Below, piece by piece: positions 47,001-55,960 of a DNA stretch of 64,000 bases. Both the position numbers and the translations under genes were made by a program. The stretch comes from Winslowiella toletana (GTDB lineage Bacteria; Pseudomonadota; Gammaproteobacteria; Enterobacterales; Enterobacteriaceae). The stretch covers positions 5,084,001 to 5,148,000 of the forward strand of contig NZ_JAGGMQ010000001.1 of the NCBI RefSeq assembly GCF_017875465.1. The letters run 5' to 3'. Numbering within the stretch: the stretch's first letter is position 1; every line of letters starts with the position of its first letter. The notes beneath the pieces are model-generated. The model did no database searches and was not told the origin of the DNA. It saw only the letters and a program-made list of their open reading frames with translations.

Positions 47001-47910
47001 TCTCGCGTTCACCGCTCATAAAGATCAGAATATCGCCGCGACTTTCGTGACCCAGTTCATCTACCGCATCAAAAATTGCCTGCAACTGGTCGCGTTCGCT
47101 GTCATCAATATCTTCAGAAACCGGACGATAGCGCAGCTCCACCGGATAAGTACGACCAGAGACTTCGATAATTGGCGCATGGTTAAAATGACGGGAAAAG
47201 CGCTCGGGGTCGATGGTCGCCGAAGTGATAATAACTTTCAGATCCGGGCGACGCGGCAGCAGCTCGCGCAGGTAGCCCAGCAGAAAATCGATATTCAGAC
47301 TGCGTTCATGGGCTTCATCAATAATGATGGTGTCGTACTGCATCAGCAGACGATCCTGCTGGATCTCCGCCAGCAGAATACCATCAGTCATCAGTTTAAC
47401 CTGGGTGGTCTCGCCCACCTGGTCATTAAAGCGCACTTTATAACCAACACAGCCGCCAAGGCTGGTTTCCAGCTCTTCCGCAATACGATTGGCTACGGTG
47501 CGCGCCGCCAGACGACGCGGCTGAGTATGGCCAATCAGCCCTTTGATCCCGCGTCCCAGCTCCATACAGATTTTCGGCAACTGGGTGGTTTTACCCGAGC
47601 CGGTTTCACCAGCGACAATCACCACCTGGTGGTCGCGAATGGCCGCAGCAATATCCTGTTTTTTCTGGCTAACAGGCAAATTTTGCGGAAAGGTGATTTT
47701 CGGCGTCGCCGCCTGGCGCTGAGTGATACGCAGCTCAGCATCTGCAATCTCTTTGCTCAGCTGCTCGGCAATGCCCTGCTGCGCGGCGGGATTTTTCGTC
47801 TTAGCGGCGCCCTGTAAACGACGTTGTAAGCGTTGGCGGTCGCGCAGCATCAGGGCATCCAGACGCGGATAGAGCGCCGCCAGCGGCGAAGTATGTGTAT
47901 TTTCAGACAT
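44008..47910 (-). CDS. hrpA: ATP-dependent RNA helicase HrpA
   Basis: 1300 residues, the length of the E. coli enzyme. DEAH-box helicase motifs: GETGSGKTT (101-109), DEAH (198-201), SATIDPERF, then QRKGRCGRVSEG as motif VI, followed by winged-helix, ratchet and a long C-terminal HrpA-specific region (DUF3418). HrpA rescues stalled and collided ribosomes in E. coli. The long open frame on the opposite strand (46465-47817) is only a shadow of this gene. Confidence 0.98.
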   Translation of the reverse strand: MSENTHTSPLAALYPRLDALMLRDRQRLQRRLQGAAKTKNPAAQQGIAEQLSKEIADAELRITQRQAATPKITFPQNLPVSQKKQDIAAAIRDHQVVIVAGETGSGKTTQLPKICMELGRGIKGLIGHTQPRRLAARTVANRIAEELETSLGGCVGYKVRFNDQVGETTQVKLMTDGILLAEIQQDRLLMQYDTIIIDEAHERSLNIDFLLGYLRELLPRRPDLKVIITSATIDPERFSRHFNHAPIIEVSGRTYPVELRYRPVSEDIDDSERDQLQAIFDAVDELGHESRGDILIFMSGEREIRDTADALIKRDLPHTEVLPLYARLSNAEQNRVFQSHVGRRIVLATNVAETSLTVPGIKYVIDPGTARISRYSFRTKVQRLPIEPISQASANQRKGRCGRVSEGICIRLYAEEDFNNRPEFTDPEILRTNLASVILQMTALGLGDIAAFPFVEAPDKRNIQDGVRLLEELGAITQEEGQRYKLTSAGRQLAQLPVDPRLARMVLAAQQYGCVREVMIITAALSIQDPRERPAEKQQASDEKHRRFADKDSDFLAFVNLWNYLQEQQKALSSSHFRRLCKSDFLNYLRVREWQDIYTQLRQVVRELGLPVNSEPAEFREVHVALLSGLLSHIGQKDADKQEFTGARNARFMIFPGSGLFKKPPKWTMVAELVETSRLWGRIAARIEPEWIEPIAGHLLKHSYSEPHWEKGQGAVMATEKVTLYGLPIVAARKVNYGQIDAALSRELFIRHALVEGDWQTRHAFFKANLKLRSEIEELEHKSRRRDILVDDETLFSFYDQRIGHEVVSARHFDSWWKNAAKATPELLNFAKEMLIKEGAGNVSKLDYPNFWHQGNLKLRLSYQFEPGTDADGVTVHIPLPLLNQVEEAGFEWQIPGVRRELIIALIKSLPKPLRRNFVPAPNYAEAFLGRATPLETPLADALEREFRRMSGVTIERDAWQWDQVPDHLKMTFRIVDENNRQLQEGKDLAALRAGLKGKVQETLSQVADDGLEQRGLHLWSFGDLPDHFEQKRGNYSVKAWPALVDEKDSVAIRLFDSQHEQQKMMWRGQRRLLLLNIPSPTRYLHEKLPNKAKLGLYFNPYGKVLDLIDDCIACGVDKLIAEFGGPSWLEADFTRLHDKVRAELNETVVEIAKLVEQILTSVFNINKRLKGRVDMALALALSDIKAQMSGLVYPGFVTQNGWKHLPDTLRYLQAIERRLEKLPVDPHSDRARMLKVEQVQKAWQSWLHKLSPTRRDDEDVQDIRWMIEELRVSYFAQQLGTPYPVSDKRILQAIEQIAV

Positions 47911-48065
47911 GTTGGTTCAGTACCCGTTTAACGCAGCAGCGGTGAGTTATCAGAGTAAGTGCTGCCGCTTCGCGCCAGCGTCGCTGGCCGTAAAAATTTT
48001 TCATTACTGGCGCGCAGTTTAGCACAGCGCAATAAGTGTGAGGGCGATCTCTTGGTATGCTTGTT

Positions 48066-48097
48066 CAATATTTTCGAACATAGCTCTCGAAATATTG
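48066..48097 (+). promoter_or_regulatory. Inverted repeat upstream of azoR
   Basis: CAATATTTTCGA (48066-48077) and TCGAAATATTG (48087-48097) are inverted copies with one bulged T. They lie 80-110 bp before the azoR ATG, a typical place for an operator. The binding protein is unknown. Confidence 0.4.
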
Positions 48098-48133
48098 CGC
48101 TATCACTTACAGATAAATGGCCCTAAAGTGTAA

Positions 48134-48784
<651 letters not shown>

Positions 48785-48791
48785 TCGCTTT

Positions 48792-48815
48792 CAGGGCGGC
48801 GGTCACGTCGCCCTG
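48792..48815. terminator. Terminator between azoR and ydbL
   Basis: CAGGGCG / CGCCCTG stem with a 10-nt loop that contains a smaller pairing, between convergent genes; TTATC follows on the plus strand. Confidence 0.6.
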
Positions 48816-48818
48816 TTA

Positions 48819-49136
48819 TCAGTTTTTCTTCAGCCACTGCCCGTTAATACCGCGTACATACTCTCCGGCAGCCGCACGCTGCACCAGCTTTTCACCGGCG
48901 ATCCGCGCCACTTCCGCTGTCGACAGATTGTTACGGCTGGCCAGTTGTTGATAATGTTCGGCACGCCCCTGATTAATGCGCGCCACCAGCGCCTGGGTAT
49001 CACTGTCCTGCTTAACCGGCGCAATATAGCCACTCAGGGTTTCACCTACCCGCCCTTGTTGCCGTGCCTCATCCAGCGATAACGCCCACACTGGCGACGA
49101 TAACAGCAGCAGCGCCAGCCAGAATAATTTCTTCAT
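48819..49136 (-). CDS. ydbL: Periplasmic protein YdbL (DUF1318)
   Basis: 105 residues with signal peptide MKKLFWLALLLLSSPVWA and a DUF1318 core (LDEARQQGRVGETLSGYIAPV, INQGRAEHYQQLA). In E. coli it is encoded with ydbH and ynbE and assists that phospholipid transport complex, probably by controlling YnbE multimer formation. GGGAG precedes the ATG. Third gene of the leftward operon. Confidence 0.93.
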   Translation of the reverse strand: MKKLFWLALLLLSSPVWALSLDEARQQGRVGETLSGYIAPVKQDSDTQALVARINQGRAEHYQQLASRNNLSTAEVARIAGEKLVQRAAAGEYVRGINGQWLKKN

Positions 49137-49148
49137 TTCCAGCTCCCG

Positions 49149-49343
49149 TCAGAACAGATCGCTTTGATTTTTGAGCAAAGTTTCCACATCCTTATCCACC
49201 TTGATATGAATTTCATGCTCGATCTTCACATTCATATTAATGGTAATGGGCTCTTTCGGCGCGGCCAGTTCGATACGCGGTACACATCCCGCCAGCAGCC
49301 CCCACACCGGTAATAGCACCAGCGCTTTAGTTGTCAGTGTCAT
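49149..49343 (-). CDS. ynbE: Outer-membrane lipoprotein YnbE
   Basis: 64 residues from the ATG at 49343; the open frame to 49412 is upstream shadow. Lipobox LLAGC with acylated Cys at residue 19-20, then a short beta-strand domain (EPITINMNVKIEHEIHIKVD). In E. coli YnbE bridges the C-terminal end of YdbH to the outer membrane. Its start overlaps the ydbH 3' end by 17 bp, so translation is coupled. Confidence 0.92.
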   Translation of the reverse strand: MTLTTKALVLLPVWGLLAGCVPRIELAAPKEPITINMNVKIEHEIHIKVDKDVETLLKNQSDLF

Positions 49344-51960
49344 GACTGTTTTTTTCCTTCTGCGACGGCAAGGTGGCATTTTGTTCCACCCAGGATTGCA
49401 AGTTATCGCCAAAGCGCAAACTGCGCCAGAGCTGAAAAAGATTTTCGCGATGCGTGTAGTTTAGCGCCACACGCTGATGCTTATCCCTGAAGCGGCTGTT
49501 GCCATCCACCTGCGCTTTCATGGTCAGTTCGCCGAGATTATCGAGATTAATCGTCGCCCATGAGCGTGAAATTTCCATATAACGCAGCCAGTCAAGCGCG
49601 GCACCGGCAGCCATATTATTGCTGGAAATCGCATCGGCCATCTGTTGATCAAGCCGCAGCGTCAGGCTGCCGCTATTGGCAACCCAGCCCTCTTTAATCA
49701 GCCACTGCGGGTGATTCAGCCATAGTGGTAAAGCGCCGTTAATTCGCCCGGACATGGCAATCTGCTTCGGTTTAATGGCGGTGACCAGTTCACTGAGGCT
49801 GATTTCGCGCAACCTCACCGTCGCCGCCTGGTGCTGTGGCAGCGCCAGCTCTTCCAGCGTCAGCTTGCCACCCAGCAGGTCAACACTGACATTGCTGAGT
49901 CGTAGCGGCTGTTTTTCACTGTACGGATAGCTGCCCTGCAGATCGGCGCGGATATTGCCCAGTGCAAACTGATTTTTGACTTCTTTGATCCGCAATGAAA
50001 CCGGACCACGCGCGCCAAAATACCACTGATGGGCTTTCAGCCGGAACGGTAGCGAAAAATCGACGCCGTTAATTTCGTTATCCGGCATCCAGACGCTGCC
50101 GTTATTCACCGACCAGTGGCCACCCGCTTGCAACCCCTGATCGGCAGCGGCGGAAAAGGCCACCTGCGCGCGCAGAGTACCAGACTGGATTTTCATCTTC
50201 AGATCGTTACTTAACAGCGGCTGAAATACCGTCAGCGACTGTTGCGGCCACCATGCCTGCCCGCGCAGACGTGCGCCATCCCAGCGGCCATTTACCCGCA
50301 GCGGGCCGATGGCTTCGGCCTGCAACGCGCCATTAAACAGGAAATCTGCCGGGTCACGCCCTTTTACCTGGAAATTCAGCGTCGATGAAGGTAAATAACC
50401 GCCGGAGGCCAGCGTGGTTTCACGCGCGGTCATCTGGAATTCGCCGTTAAAAGCGGGATGTTCCGCTGAACGCTGCCAGCGCAGCGGCGCGTTGAGCGTT
50501 AAGCGCGGCGATTTTACATTTACCATGCCGTAACTCAGACGGTCAAAACCGGTCGACAAGGTATTCAGTTCAATGGTGCTGTCCAGCCAGCTGCCGGTGC
50601 CTGCCACATCCCACTTCGCCGTTAGCGGCGCCATATAACCCTTGCCCCAGTAGCGCCAGTTCCAGCGCCCTTTGTCCGGCCAGAAATTCGTCGCGCGGCC
50701 ATCAAGGTGCAGGGTAAAGCGCCCCATACTCGGATCGTGGGCATTGAGAATCGCCTGTAAGCGTCCATCTATTCCGGCGGAAGAGACTTTTACGCCAGCC
50801 AGCGGCCAGCGCGCTTCATCCACTTCCAGCGTCGACAACAGACGGCCACGCATCCGCAACAGCGCTCCCGGCTGCAGAGTAACGCGCGGATCCAGCAACG
50901 AACCCTGAATCAAGCCCGGTATGGTGGTGTAGAACTGCAACGCCTGAAGTTTACTGGCGCCGGTAAGCCGGAAAGGCAGCTGGCTGTTAAGCATATCCAG
51001 ATGACCAGGGCCGACGCTCAGCACCACATTGCCTTTACCGCCACGCCCGGAGGTCAGCACATTAATACGCGCGCGGATTTCGGTAGCGGCCAGCCCCTGC
51101 TGCCACTGACTCAGCGTCAGCGCGATGCCGCCAGAGACCGGCTGCAGCGCATAAGGCCAGCGCCATTCACCCTGCTGAACCTCAATCTGCTGCGGCGTGA
51201 TGCTCCAGGGCAGGCTGAGTAATGGCGTGACGTCACCCGGCTGCCTGACCAGCAACTTGCCATGCTGCTGTTGCCAGTTAAGTTGCAGCTGTAGCGGCTG
51301 CGGCAGGCCCTGTAATGCCAGATCGCCATGCAACTCGCCGGCCTGCGGTACGCCGTCGGGAATCACCGGCAGGGTTAACTGCCCTGCCAGCGTCACCGGC
51401 TGCGCCAGCGCCGGATGATTAATACTGAGTTGCTGAATATCCAGCTGTTGCCCGTGAAGCTGCGCGCTGAAGCGCAGACTGTCGCCCTGATAGTGCAGTT
51501 GTTGCTGCTTTTGATCCAGCGACAGCTGCAACTTACCGGCATACTGCTGATAAGGGGTTATCACCAGCTGATTAATGGTCACATCGGCGTGCGGCAGCAT
51601 TTGCTGCCATGCGGCCAGCGAACGCGGCGCAGCGCTGCTTTCCCCCGCGGGCAGTTTGCTCAGACAGGGAGGATTCACGACGAGGTTATCAGCGCCAAGC
51701 TGCCAGCGCTGGTTATGTCGGCTGAGGGTAACGTTGCTGACTGACGCCAGTTCACAATCGCCCGTGTGGTAGCGTACGCCAGGCAGCAACAGCCCGCCGT
51801 TATGCCAGCGTGGATTGCCCTCCAGTGCGATAGCGGTATCTGCCGGCAGCCAGATGCCCGCCAGACGAGGCAACCACTGAGTAACGGTGAGCATCAGCCC
51901 GAGAAATAGCAGGATTAACGCCAGTAGCGCAGCACAGAAAATGTAAAAGCCCCGACTCAT
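49327..51960 (-). CDS. ydbH: Intermembrane phospholipid transport protein YdbH (AsmA-like)
   Basis: 877 residues from the ATG at 51960, close to the 879 of E. coli. One N-terminal inner-membrane helix, then a long periplasmic beta-rich body of the AsmA/TamB type that forms a hydrophobic groove. Conserved stretches include RVNGRWDGARLRGQAWWP, GLQAGGHWSVNNGSVWMPDN and DWLRYMEISRSWATINLDNL in shortened form. With TamB and YhdP it moves phospholipids to the outer membrane. First gene of ydbH-ynbE-ydbL. An in-frame start at 52011 is not supported by a ribosome site. Confidence 0.95.
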   Translation of the reverse strand: MSRGFYIFCAALLALILLFLGLMLTVTQWLPRLAGIWLPADTAIALEGNPRWHNGGLLLPGVRYHTGDCELASVSNVTLSRHNQRWQLGADNLVVNPPCLSKLPAGESSAAPRSLAAWQQMLPHADVTINQLVITPYQQYAGKLQLSLDQKQQQLHYQGDSLRFSAQLHGQQLDIQQLSINHPALAQPVTLAGQLTLPVIPDGVPQAGELHGDLALQGLPQPLQLQLNWQQQHGKLLVRQPGDVTPLLSLPWSITPQQIEVQQGEWRWPYALQPVSGGIALTLSQWQQGLAATEIRARINVLTSGRGGKGNVVLSVGPGHLDMLNSQLPFRLTGASKLQALQFYTTIPGLIQGSLLDPRVTLQPGALLRMRGRLLSTLEVDEARWPLAGVKVSSAGIDGRLQAILNAHDPSMGRFTLHLDGRATNFWPDKGRWNWRYWGKGYMAPLTAKWDVAGTGSWLDSTIELNTLSTGFDRLSYGMVNVKSPRLTLNAPLRWQRSAEHPAFNGEFQMTARETTLASGGYLPSSTLNFQVKGRDPADFLFNGALQAEAIGPLRVNGRWDGARLRGQAWWPQQSLTVFQPLLSNDLKMKIQSGTLRAQVAFSAAADQGLQAGGHWSVNNGSVWMPDNEINGVDFSLPFRLKAHQWYFGARGPVSLRIKEVKNQFALGNIRADLQGSYPYSEKQPLRLSNVSVDLLGGKLTLEELALPQHQAATVRLREISLSELVTAIKPKQIAMSGRINGALPLWLNHPQWLIKEGWVANSGSLTLRLDQQMADAISSNNMAAGAALDWLRYMEISRSWATINLDNLGELTMKAQVDGNSRFRDKHQRVALNYTHRENLFQLWRSLRFGDNLQSWVEQNATLPSQKEKNSHDTDN

Positions 51961-52174
51961 GGCACTGAATATCCGTTGTGTCCGTATTGCATATAGAATA
52001 AATGATGGCACGTAACCGCGGTGCGGTGAAGTTTTTATCTATAAATCAACATATACCCGGCAGTTTATCCACCCGTATCGCCCTGTGGTTTACTTCGTAT
52101 TAAGAATAATGACTAATATGACTTATCTGCGGAACTCAGAATCAGCCCAAAAGCTTAATAACAGGAGTGTAACG

Positions 52175-53167
52175 ATGAAACTTGCGGTGTACAGCACAAA
52201 GCAATATGACCGGAAATACCTGGAAAACGTCAACGAAAATTTCGGCTATGAACTGGAGTTTTATGACTTCCTGTTAAATGAACGGACGGCGAAAACCGCT
52301 ATTGGCTGCGAAGGTGTGTGTATCTTCGTTAATGATGACGCCAGCCGGGTGGTGCTGGAAGAGCTGGCGGAACTGGGAGTGAAATTTATTGCCCTGCGTT
52401 GTGCCGGGTTTAACAACGTTGACCTTGAGGCGGCAAAAGAGCTGGGGATCCGTGTGGTTCGCGTGCCGGCCTACTCACCTGAAGCGGTAGCCGAACATAC
52501 CATTGGCATGATGATGACTTTAAACCGTCGTATCCATCGTGCTTATCAACGTACGCGTGATGCTAATTTCTCGCTGGAAGGTTTAATTGGTTTCAATATG
52601 CATGGCCGCACTGCGGGGGTGATTGGCACCGGAAAGATTGGTATTGCCGCCATGCGCATTCTGAAAGGCTTTGGCATGCGCCTGCTGGCGTTTGACCCTT
52701 ATCCAGGCCCGCAGGCGCTGGAGCTGGGCGCAGAATATGTTGATATCAAAACCCTGTTCCGGGAGTCGGATGTGATCAGCCTGCACTGCCCGCTGACGCC
52801 GGAGAATCACCATCTGCTGAATGCCAGCGCCTTTGCGCAGATGAAAGATGGCGTGATGATTATTAACACCAGCCGTGGCGGTCTGATTGATTCGCAGGCA
52901 GCGATTGACGCGCTAAAACAGCAGAAAATTGGTTCGCTGGGAATGGATGTCTATGAGAATGAGCGCGATCTGTTCTTTGAAGATAAATCCAATGATGTAA
53001 TACAGGATGATGTCTTCCGCCGTCTTTCCGCCTGCCACAATGTACTGTTTACCGGCCATCAGGCGTTTTTAACCGCTGAAGCGCTGACCAGTATCTCGCA
53101 AACTACGCTGGAGAATTTGCGTCAGCTGGAGAAAGGCGAAGCCTGTGCGAATGAACTGACAACATAA
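52175..53167 (+). CDS. ldhA: D-lactate dehydrogenase, fermentative
   Basis: 330 residues; NADH-dependent reduction of pyruvate to D-lactate in anaerobic growth. NAD-binding GVIGTGKIGIAAMRI, the substrate Arg in INTSRGGLIDS, the Glu in MDVYENERDLFFED and the catalytic His in FTGHQAFLT are visible. AGGAG precedes the ATG at 52175; the frame extends to 52085. Divergent from ydbH as in E. coli. Confidence 0.97.
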   Translation: MKLAVYSTKQYDRKYLENVNENFGYELEFYDFLLNERTAKTAIGCEGVCIFVNDDASRVVLEELAELGVKFIALRCAGFNNVDLEAAKELGIRVVRVPAYSPEAVAEHTIGMMMTLNRRIHRAYQRTRDANFSLEGLIGFNMHGRTAGVIGTGKIGIAAMRILKGFGMRLLAFDPYPGPQALELGAEYVDIKTLFRESDVISLHCPLTPENHHLLNASAFAQMKDGVMIINTSRGGLIDSQAAIDALKQQKIGSLGMDVYENERDLFFEDKSNDVIQDDVFRRLSACHNVLFTGHQAFLTAEALTSISQTTLENLRQLEKGEACANELTT

Positions 53168-53176
53168 TCCTGCCGC

Positions 53177-53195
53177 GGGGTCACCGCCGGTGACC
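53177..53195 (+). terminator. ldhA terminator
   Basis: GGGTCACC / GGTGACCC, perfect 8-bp stem with loop GCC followed by TGTTT; it lies before the convergent lipoprotein gene. Confidence 0.8.
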
Positions 53196-53209
53196 CTGTT
53201 TCAGTTACC

Positions 53210-53485
53210 TCAGAAACGGGCGCAGCTGCCGCTCATCAATGCATTTTCACCACAACGGCGGCCATTGGCCAGCTGACACATTCCCACTGACGAACCATCA
53301 AGCTGACGCGATAACGCCAGCGTGCCCCCGGCATTGGCGCAATTTGAGGCGGCCAGCTCAGACATTGTCACTCTGGCAGGAACGTGAGCGGCGGTTGCCT
53401 GTTGCGGCGGTTCATTGTCGCTATTGCTGCTGCATGCTGATAACAGCAGCGCAGCGCCGACAAGCAGAAATGTCACTGCTTTCAT
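53210..53485 (-). CDS. ydbJ: DUF333 lipoprotein, YdbJ-like
   Basis: 91 residues. Signal peptide with lipobox LLLSACSS (acylated Cys 18), a short linker, then a DUF333 domain with paired cysteines (ASNCANAGGTL, GMCQLANGRRCGE). Exported lipoprotein of unknown function. In E. coli a DUF333 gene, ydbJ, is near ldhA-hslJ; hslJ is missing here. GGAGCC precedes the ATG. Confidence 0.8.
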   Translation of the reverse strand: MKAVTFLLVGAALLLSACSSNSDNEPPQQATAAHVPARVTMSELAASNCANAGGTLALSRQLDGSSVGMCQLANGRRCGENALMSGSCARF

Positions 53486-53809
53486 AAGTCAGGCTCCGGA
53501 ACGGTGTCAGGGGAAAAGCTTTGCCAGCATAAGCTACGTTTAACTATAGGTCGATACTTGTTACGATTTCTTACTTAAAAAAAATTCAGAATTACAATAG
53601 CCGGGGTTCTGAAAGAGAATATTACTGACAGCTCCGCACGCCGCACGGGTTTTCTGCTCTTTTTACGCAACAACCTGAAGTTGCCCGCCAGCTGTGGCAT
53701 GATGTCAGTAGTGCTGGCACGGATGGCCGGTTAAGAGGAAAGAACAGAGTCACTACAGAGTGGGCGACATGCATGTCGCTGCGATAACAAAGAAAACAGG
53801 AGAGAATCA
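53486..53809. other. Intergenic region with a 16-bp palindrome
   Basis: 324 bp between divergent genes with no supported frame. It has an A-rich tract near 53577 and the perfect palindrome GCGACATG/CATGTCGC at 53764-53779, which lies about 30 bp before the next ATG and could be an operator. Confidence 0.5.
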
Positions 53810-54097
53810 ATGAGTAGTAAAAGCCTGATGATCGTCGCTAAATTTGTCGCCCAGCCGGGTAAAGCCGACGAACTTAAAAAAGTGCTTAACGCTTGTGTTG
53901 CCCCAAGCCGCGCGGAAGCGGGATGCATTCACTACGATCTCTACCGCAGTGTTGAAGATGGCAATGTATTCCTGTTTCATGAAACCTGGCAGGATGAAGC
54001 AGCAATTGCATTGCACAATGAGCAGCCTCATTTTAAAAAGCTGCTTGCCGGTAGCGAAGGCTTAATCAAACAGGCGCCAGAAGTGATTACCCACTAA
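53810..54097 (+). CDS. Antibiotic biosynthesis monooxygenase (ABM) domain protein, YgiN-like
   Basis: 95 residues, a single ABM ferredoxin-like domain: MIVAKFVAQPGKADELKKVL, AGCIHYDLYRS, FLFHETWQDEAAIALHNEQPHF in outline. Such small proteins are quinol monooxygenases or act on reactive aldehydes and quinones. CAGGAGAG precedes the ATG. Stands alone; precise substrate unknown. Confidence 0.88.
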   Translation: MSSKSLMIVAKFVAQPGKADELKKVLNACVAPSRAEAGCIHYDLYRSVEDGNVFLFHETWQDEAAIALHNEQPHFKKLLAGSEGLIKQAPEVITH

Positions 54098-54106
54098 AGG
54101 CAGTTA

Positions 54107-54138
54107 CCGCCAGAGCCGCTTCACGCGTGCTTTGGCGG
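54107..54138 (+). terminator. Terminator between the ABM gene and dbpA
   Basis: CCGCCAGAGC / GCTTTGGCGG stem with one wobble pair, 12-nt loop, followed by CCGTTCCTTTAT. Confidence 0.6.
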
Positions 54139-54146
54139 CCGTTCCT

Positions 54147-55526
54147 TTATTTCAGCAGACGCGCACGGCAGGTTTTGCCCTTAATTTTGCCCTGTTGCAG
54201 CTGTTTCATCGCCTGACGCGCGGCGTCATGACGGATTGCCACATAGGCATGCGTAGCGGTGATATCGATTTTGCCCACCAGTTCCCCGGAGAGTCCCGCA
54301 TCACCGGTTAATGCGCCCAGAATATCGCCCGGACGGATTTTCGCTTTGCGTCCGCCATCAATGCACAGCGTGGCCATTTCGGCATCCAGCGGTCGCACAT
54401 CAACAGACTTCAACGGCGCGCCCTGCTGCCAGTTCAGTTTCATCTGCAGATAATCTTCCAGCGCATGGGCGCGAACCATCTCATCTGGCGCAACAAAACT
54501 GACCGCTTTACCCTGCTGTCCGGCGCGCGCGGTACGGCCGATACGGTGGACATGCACTTCCGGATCAAACGACAGCTGATAGTTCACCACCATCGACAGC
54601 TCTTTAATATCGAGGCCACGCGCGGCAACATCCGTCGCCACCAGCACACGACAGCTGCCGTTGGCAAAGCGGATTAATACCTGATCACGATCACGCTGCT
54701 CTAAATCACCGTGCAGCGCCATGGCGCTGATCTGGCTGCTGTCCAGCGCCTGAGCAATATCATCACACTCGCGTTTAGTATTGCAAAACACCACGCAGGA
54801 TTTCGGCTGCTGCTGACTAAGCAGGCCAATCAGCATGGTCAGTTTTTCGCGGTTACCGGCTTCATAGAAGTACTGCTCAATTGACGGCAGTTCAGACACA
54901 TCACCGGTTTCGACCGTTAATGGATCGCGCTGAATACGACCGCTAATCTGCGCAATGCCCTGTGGCCAGGTGGCGGAAAACAGCAGCGTCTGACGTTCTG
55001 TGGTGGTATAGCTGATAATGGTATCGATATCTTCGCGGAAGCCCATCTCCAGCATGCGGTCAGCTTCATCCAGCACCAGCGTATTCAGATTATCCAGCTT
55101 CAGGGTTTCGCGTTTCAGGTGATCCATAATACGCCCTGGCGTCCCGACCACGATATGTGGCGCATGCAGCAATGAGTCGCGCTGCGCCGCCAGCGGCTGT
55201 CCGCCGCAAAGCGTCAGAATTTTAATATTCTGCGTGAAGCGCGCCAGGCGACGCAGCTCTTTGGTGACCTGATCCGCCAGTTCGCGCGTCGGACAGAGCA
55301 CCAGCGACTGGGTGCTGTACTGCGTCGCATCGATACGCTGCAACACACCAAGACCAAACGCGGCAGTTTTACCACTGCCGGTTTTCGCTTGCGCGCGCAC
55401 ATCGCGGCCTTCAAGAATGGCAGGCAGCGCGGCGGCCTGAATTGGCGTCATCGCCAGATAACCCATCTCTTCAAGGTTAGCGATCTGGCTGGCGGGTAGT
55501 TGCGTCAGGGTTGAAAAAGCGGTCAC
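54147..55526 (-). CDS. dbpA: ATP-dependent RNA helicase DbpA
   Basis: 459 residues from the GTG at 55526 (TAFSTL as in E. coli DbpA). DEAD-box motifs: AKTGSGKT, PTRELADQ, TPGRIMDHL, DEADRM, SAT, HRIGRTARAG. The C-terminal RNA-binding domain (CIDGGRKAKIRPGDILGALTG) targets hairpin 92 of 23S rRNA, so it works in 50S assembly. The frame extends to 55598 with no better start. Confidence 0.96.
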   Translation of the reverse strand: MTAFSTLTQLPASQIANLEEMGYLAMTPIQAAALPAILEGRDVRAQAKTGSGKTAAFGLGVLQRIDATQYSTQSLVLCPTRELADQVTKELRRLARFTQNIKILTLCGGQPLAAQRDSLLHAPHIVVGTPGRIMDHLKRETLKLDNLNTLVLDEADRMLEMGFREDIDTIISYTTTERQTLLFSATWPQGIAQISGRIQRDPLTVETGDVSELPSIEQYFYEAGNREKLTMLIGLLSQQQPKSCVVFCNTKRECDDIAQALDSSQISAMALHGDLEQRDRDQVLIRFANGSCRVLVATDVAARGLDIKELSMVVNYQLSFDPEVHVHRIGRTARAGQQGKAVSFVAPDEMVRAHALEDYLQMKLNWQQGAPLKSVDVRPLDAEMATLCIDGGRKAKIRPGDILGALTGDAGLSGELVGKIDITATHAYVAIRHDAARQAMKQLQQGKIKGKTCRARLLK

Positions 55527-55960
55527 GGAAAACTCTCTGCAAAAATCGGACGGGTTTAATGGCGCGTAGTCTAGCAGAAAAGTCGCCTTTTCCTGCATTA
55601 TTCCCGCCTGGGGGGTGAAATCCTGCGGGGATGATTAATTGCCTCAGGTGGGTGTTGGGCGCTTTCCTCTATATTGCGAGATCCCCACTCTGGTCGTCCA
55701 TTTACCTAAAAAATCGTTCAGTTTTCCAATTTCTGACATTGATGTTGGATGCACTGCCCCACGCCCAATAGCAGCTATCGAACTCAGCGCCACCAGCGAA
55801 CACTTTAAAACTTGCTGGTATTCGCCGCAATCCGTACCATACACGGCATATCCATCCATAGCCGATGTCAGTGGCGAACCTGTAAACTCAGAAACCACTA
55901 TTTGTTCCTGATGCATGCATGCCCCACAGGTACCCTTAATTTCGTTTGAGCGTCATTTAA
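55527..55960. other. Intergenic region dbpA-ttcA with a doubtful 90-codon frame
   Basis: 434 bp. A frame of 90 codons on the minus strand (55644-55916) and one of 91 on the plus strand (55639-55911) cover the same DNA. Neither has a good ribosome site nor a recognised motif, so I do not call a gene. The base composition is closer to AT-neutral than the flanking genes. GCATGCATGCAT at about 55913 is a small repeat. Confidence 0.45.

Noticed and set aside
46465..47817. 450-codon open frame on the plus strand
   Set aside because: It lies wholly antisense to the helicase region of hrpA, has no family motif and follows from the codon bias of hrpA.
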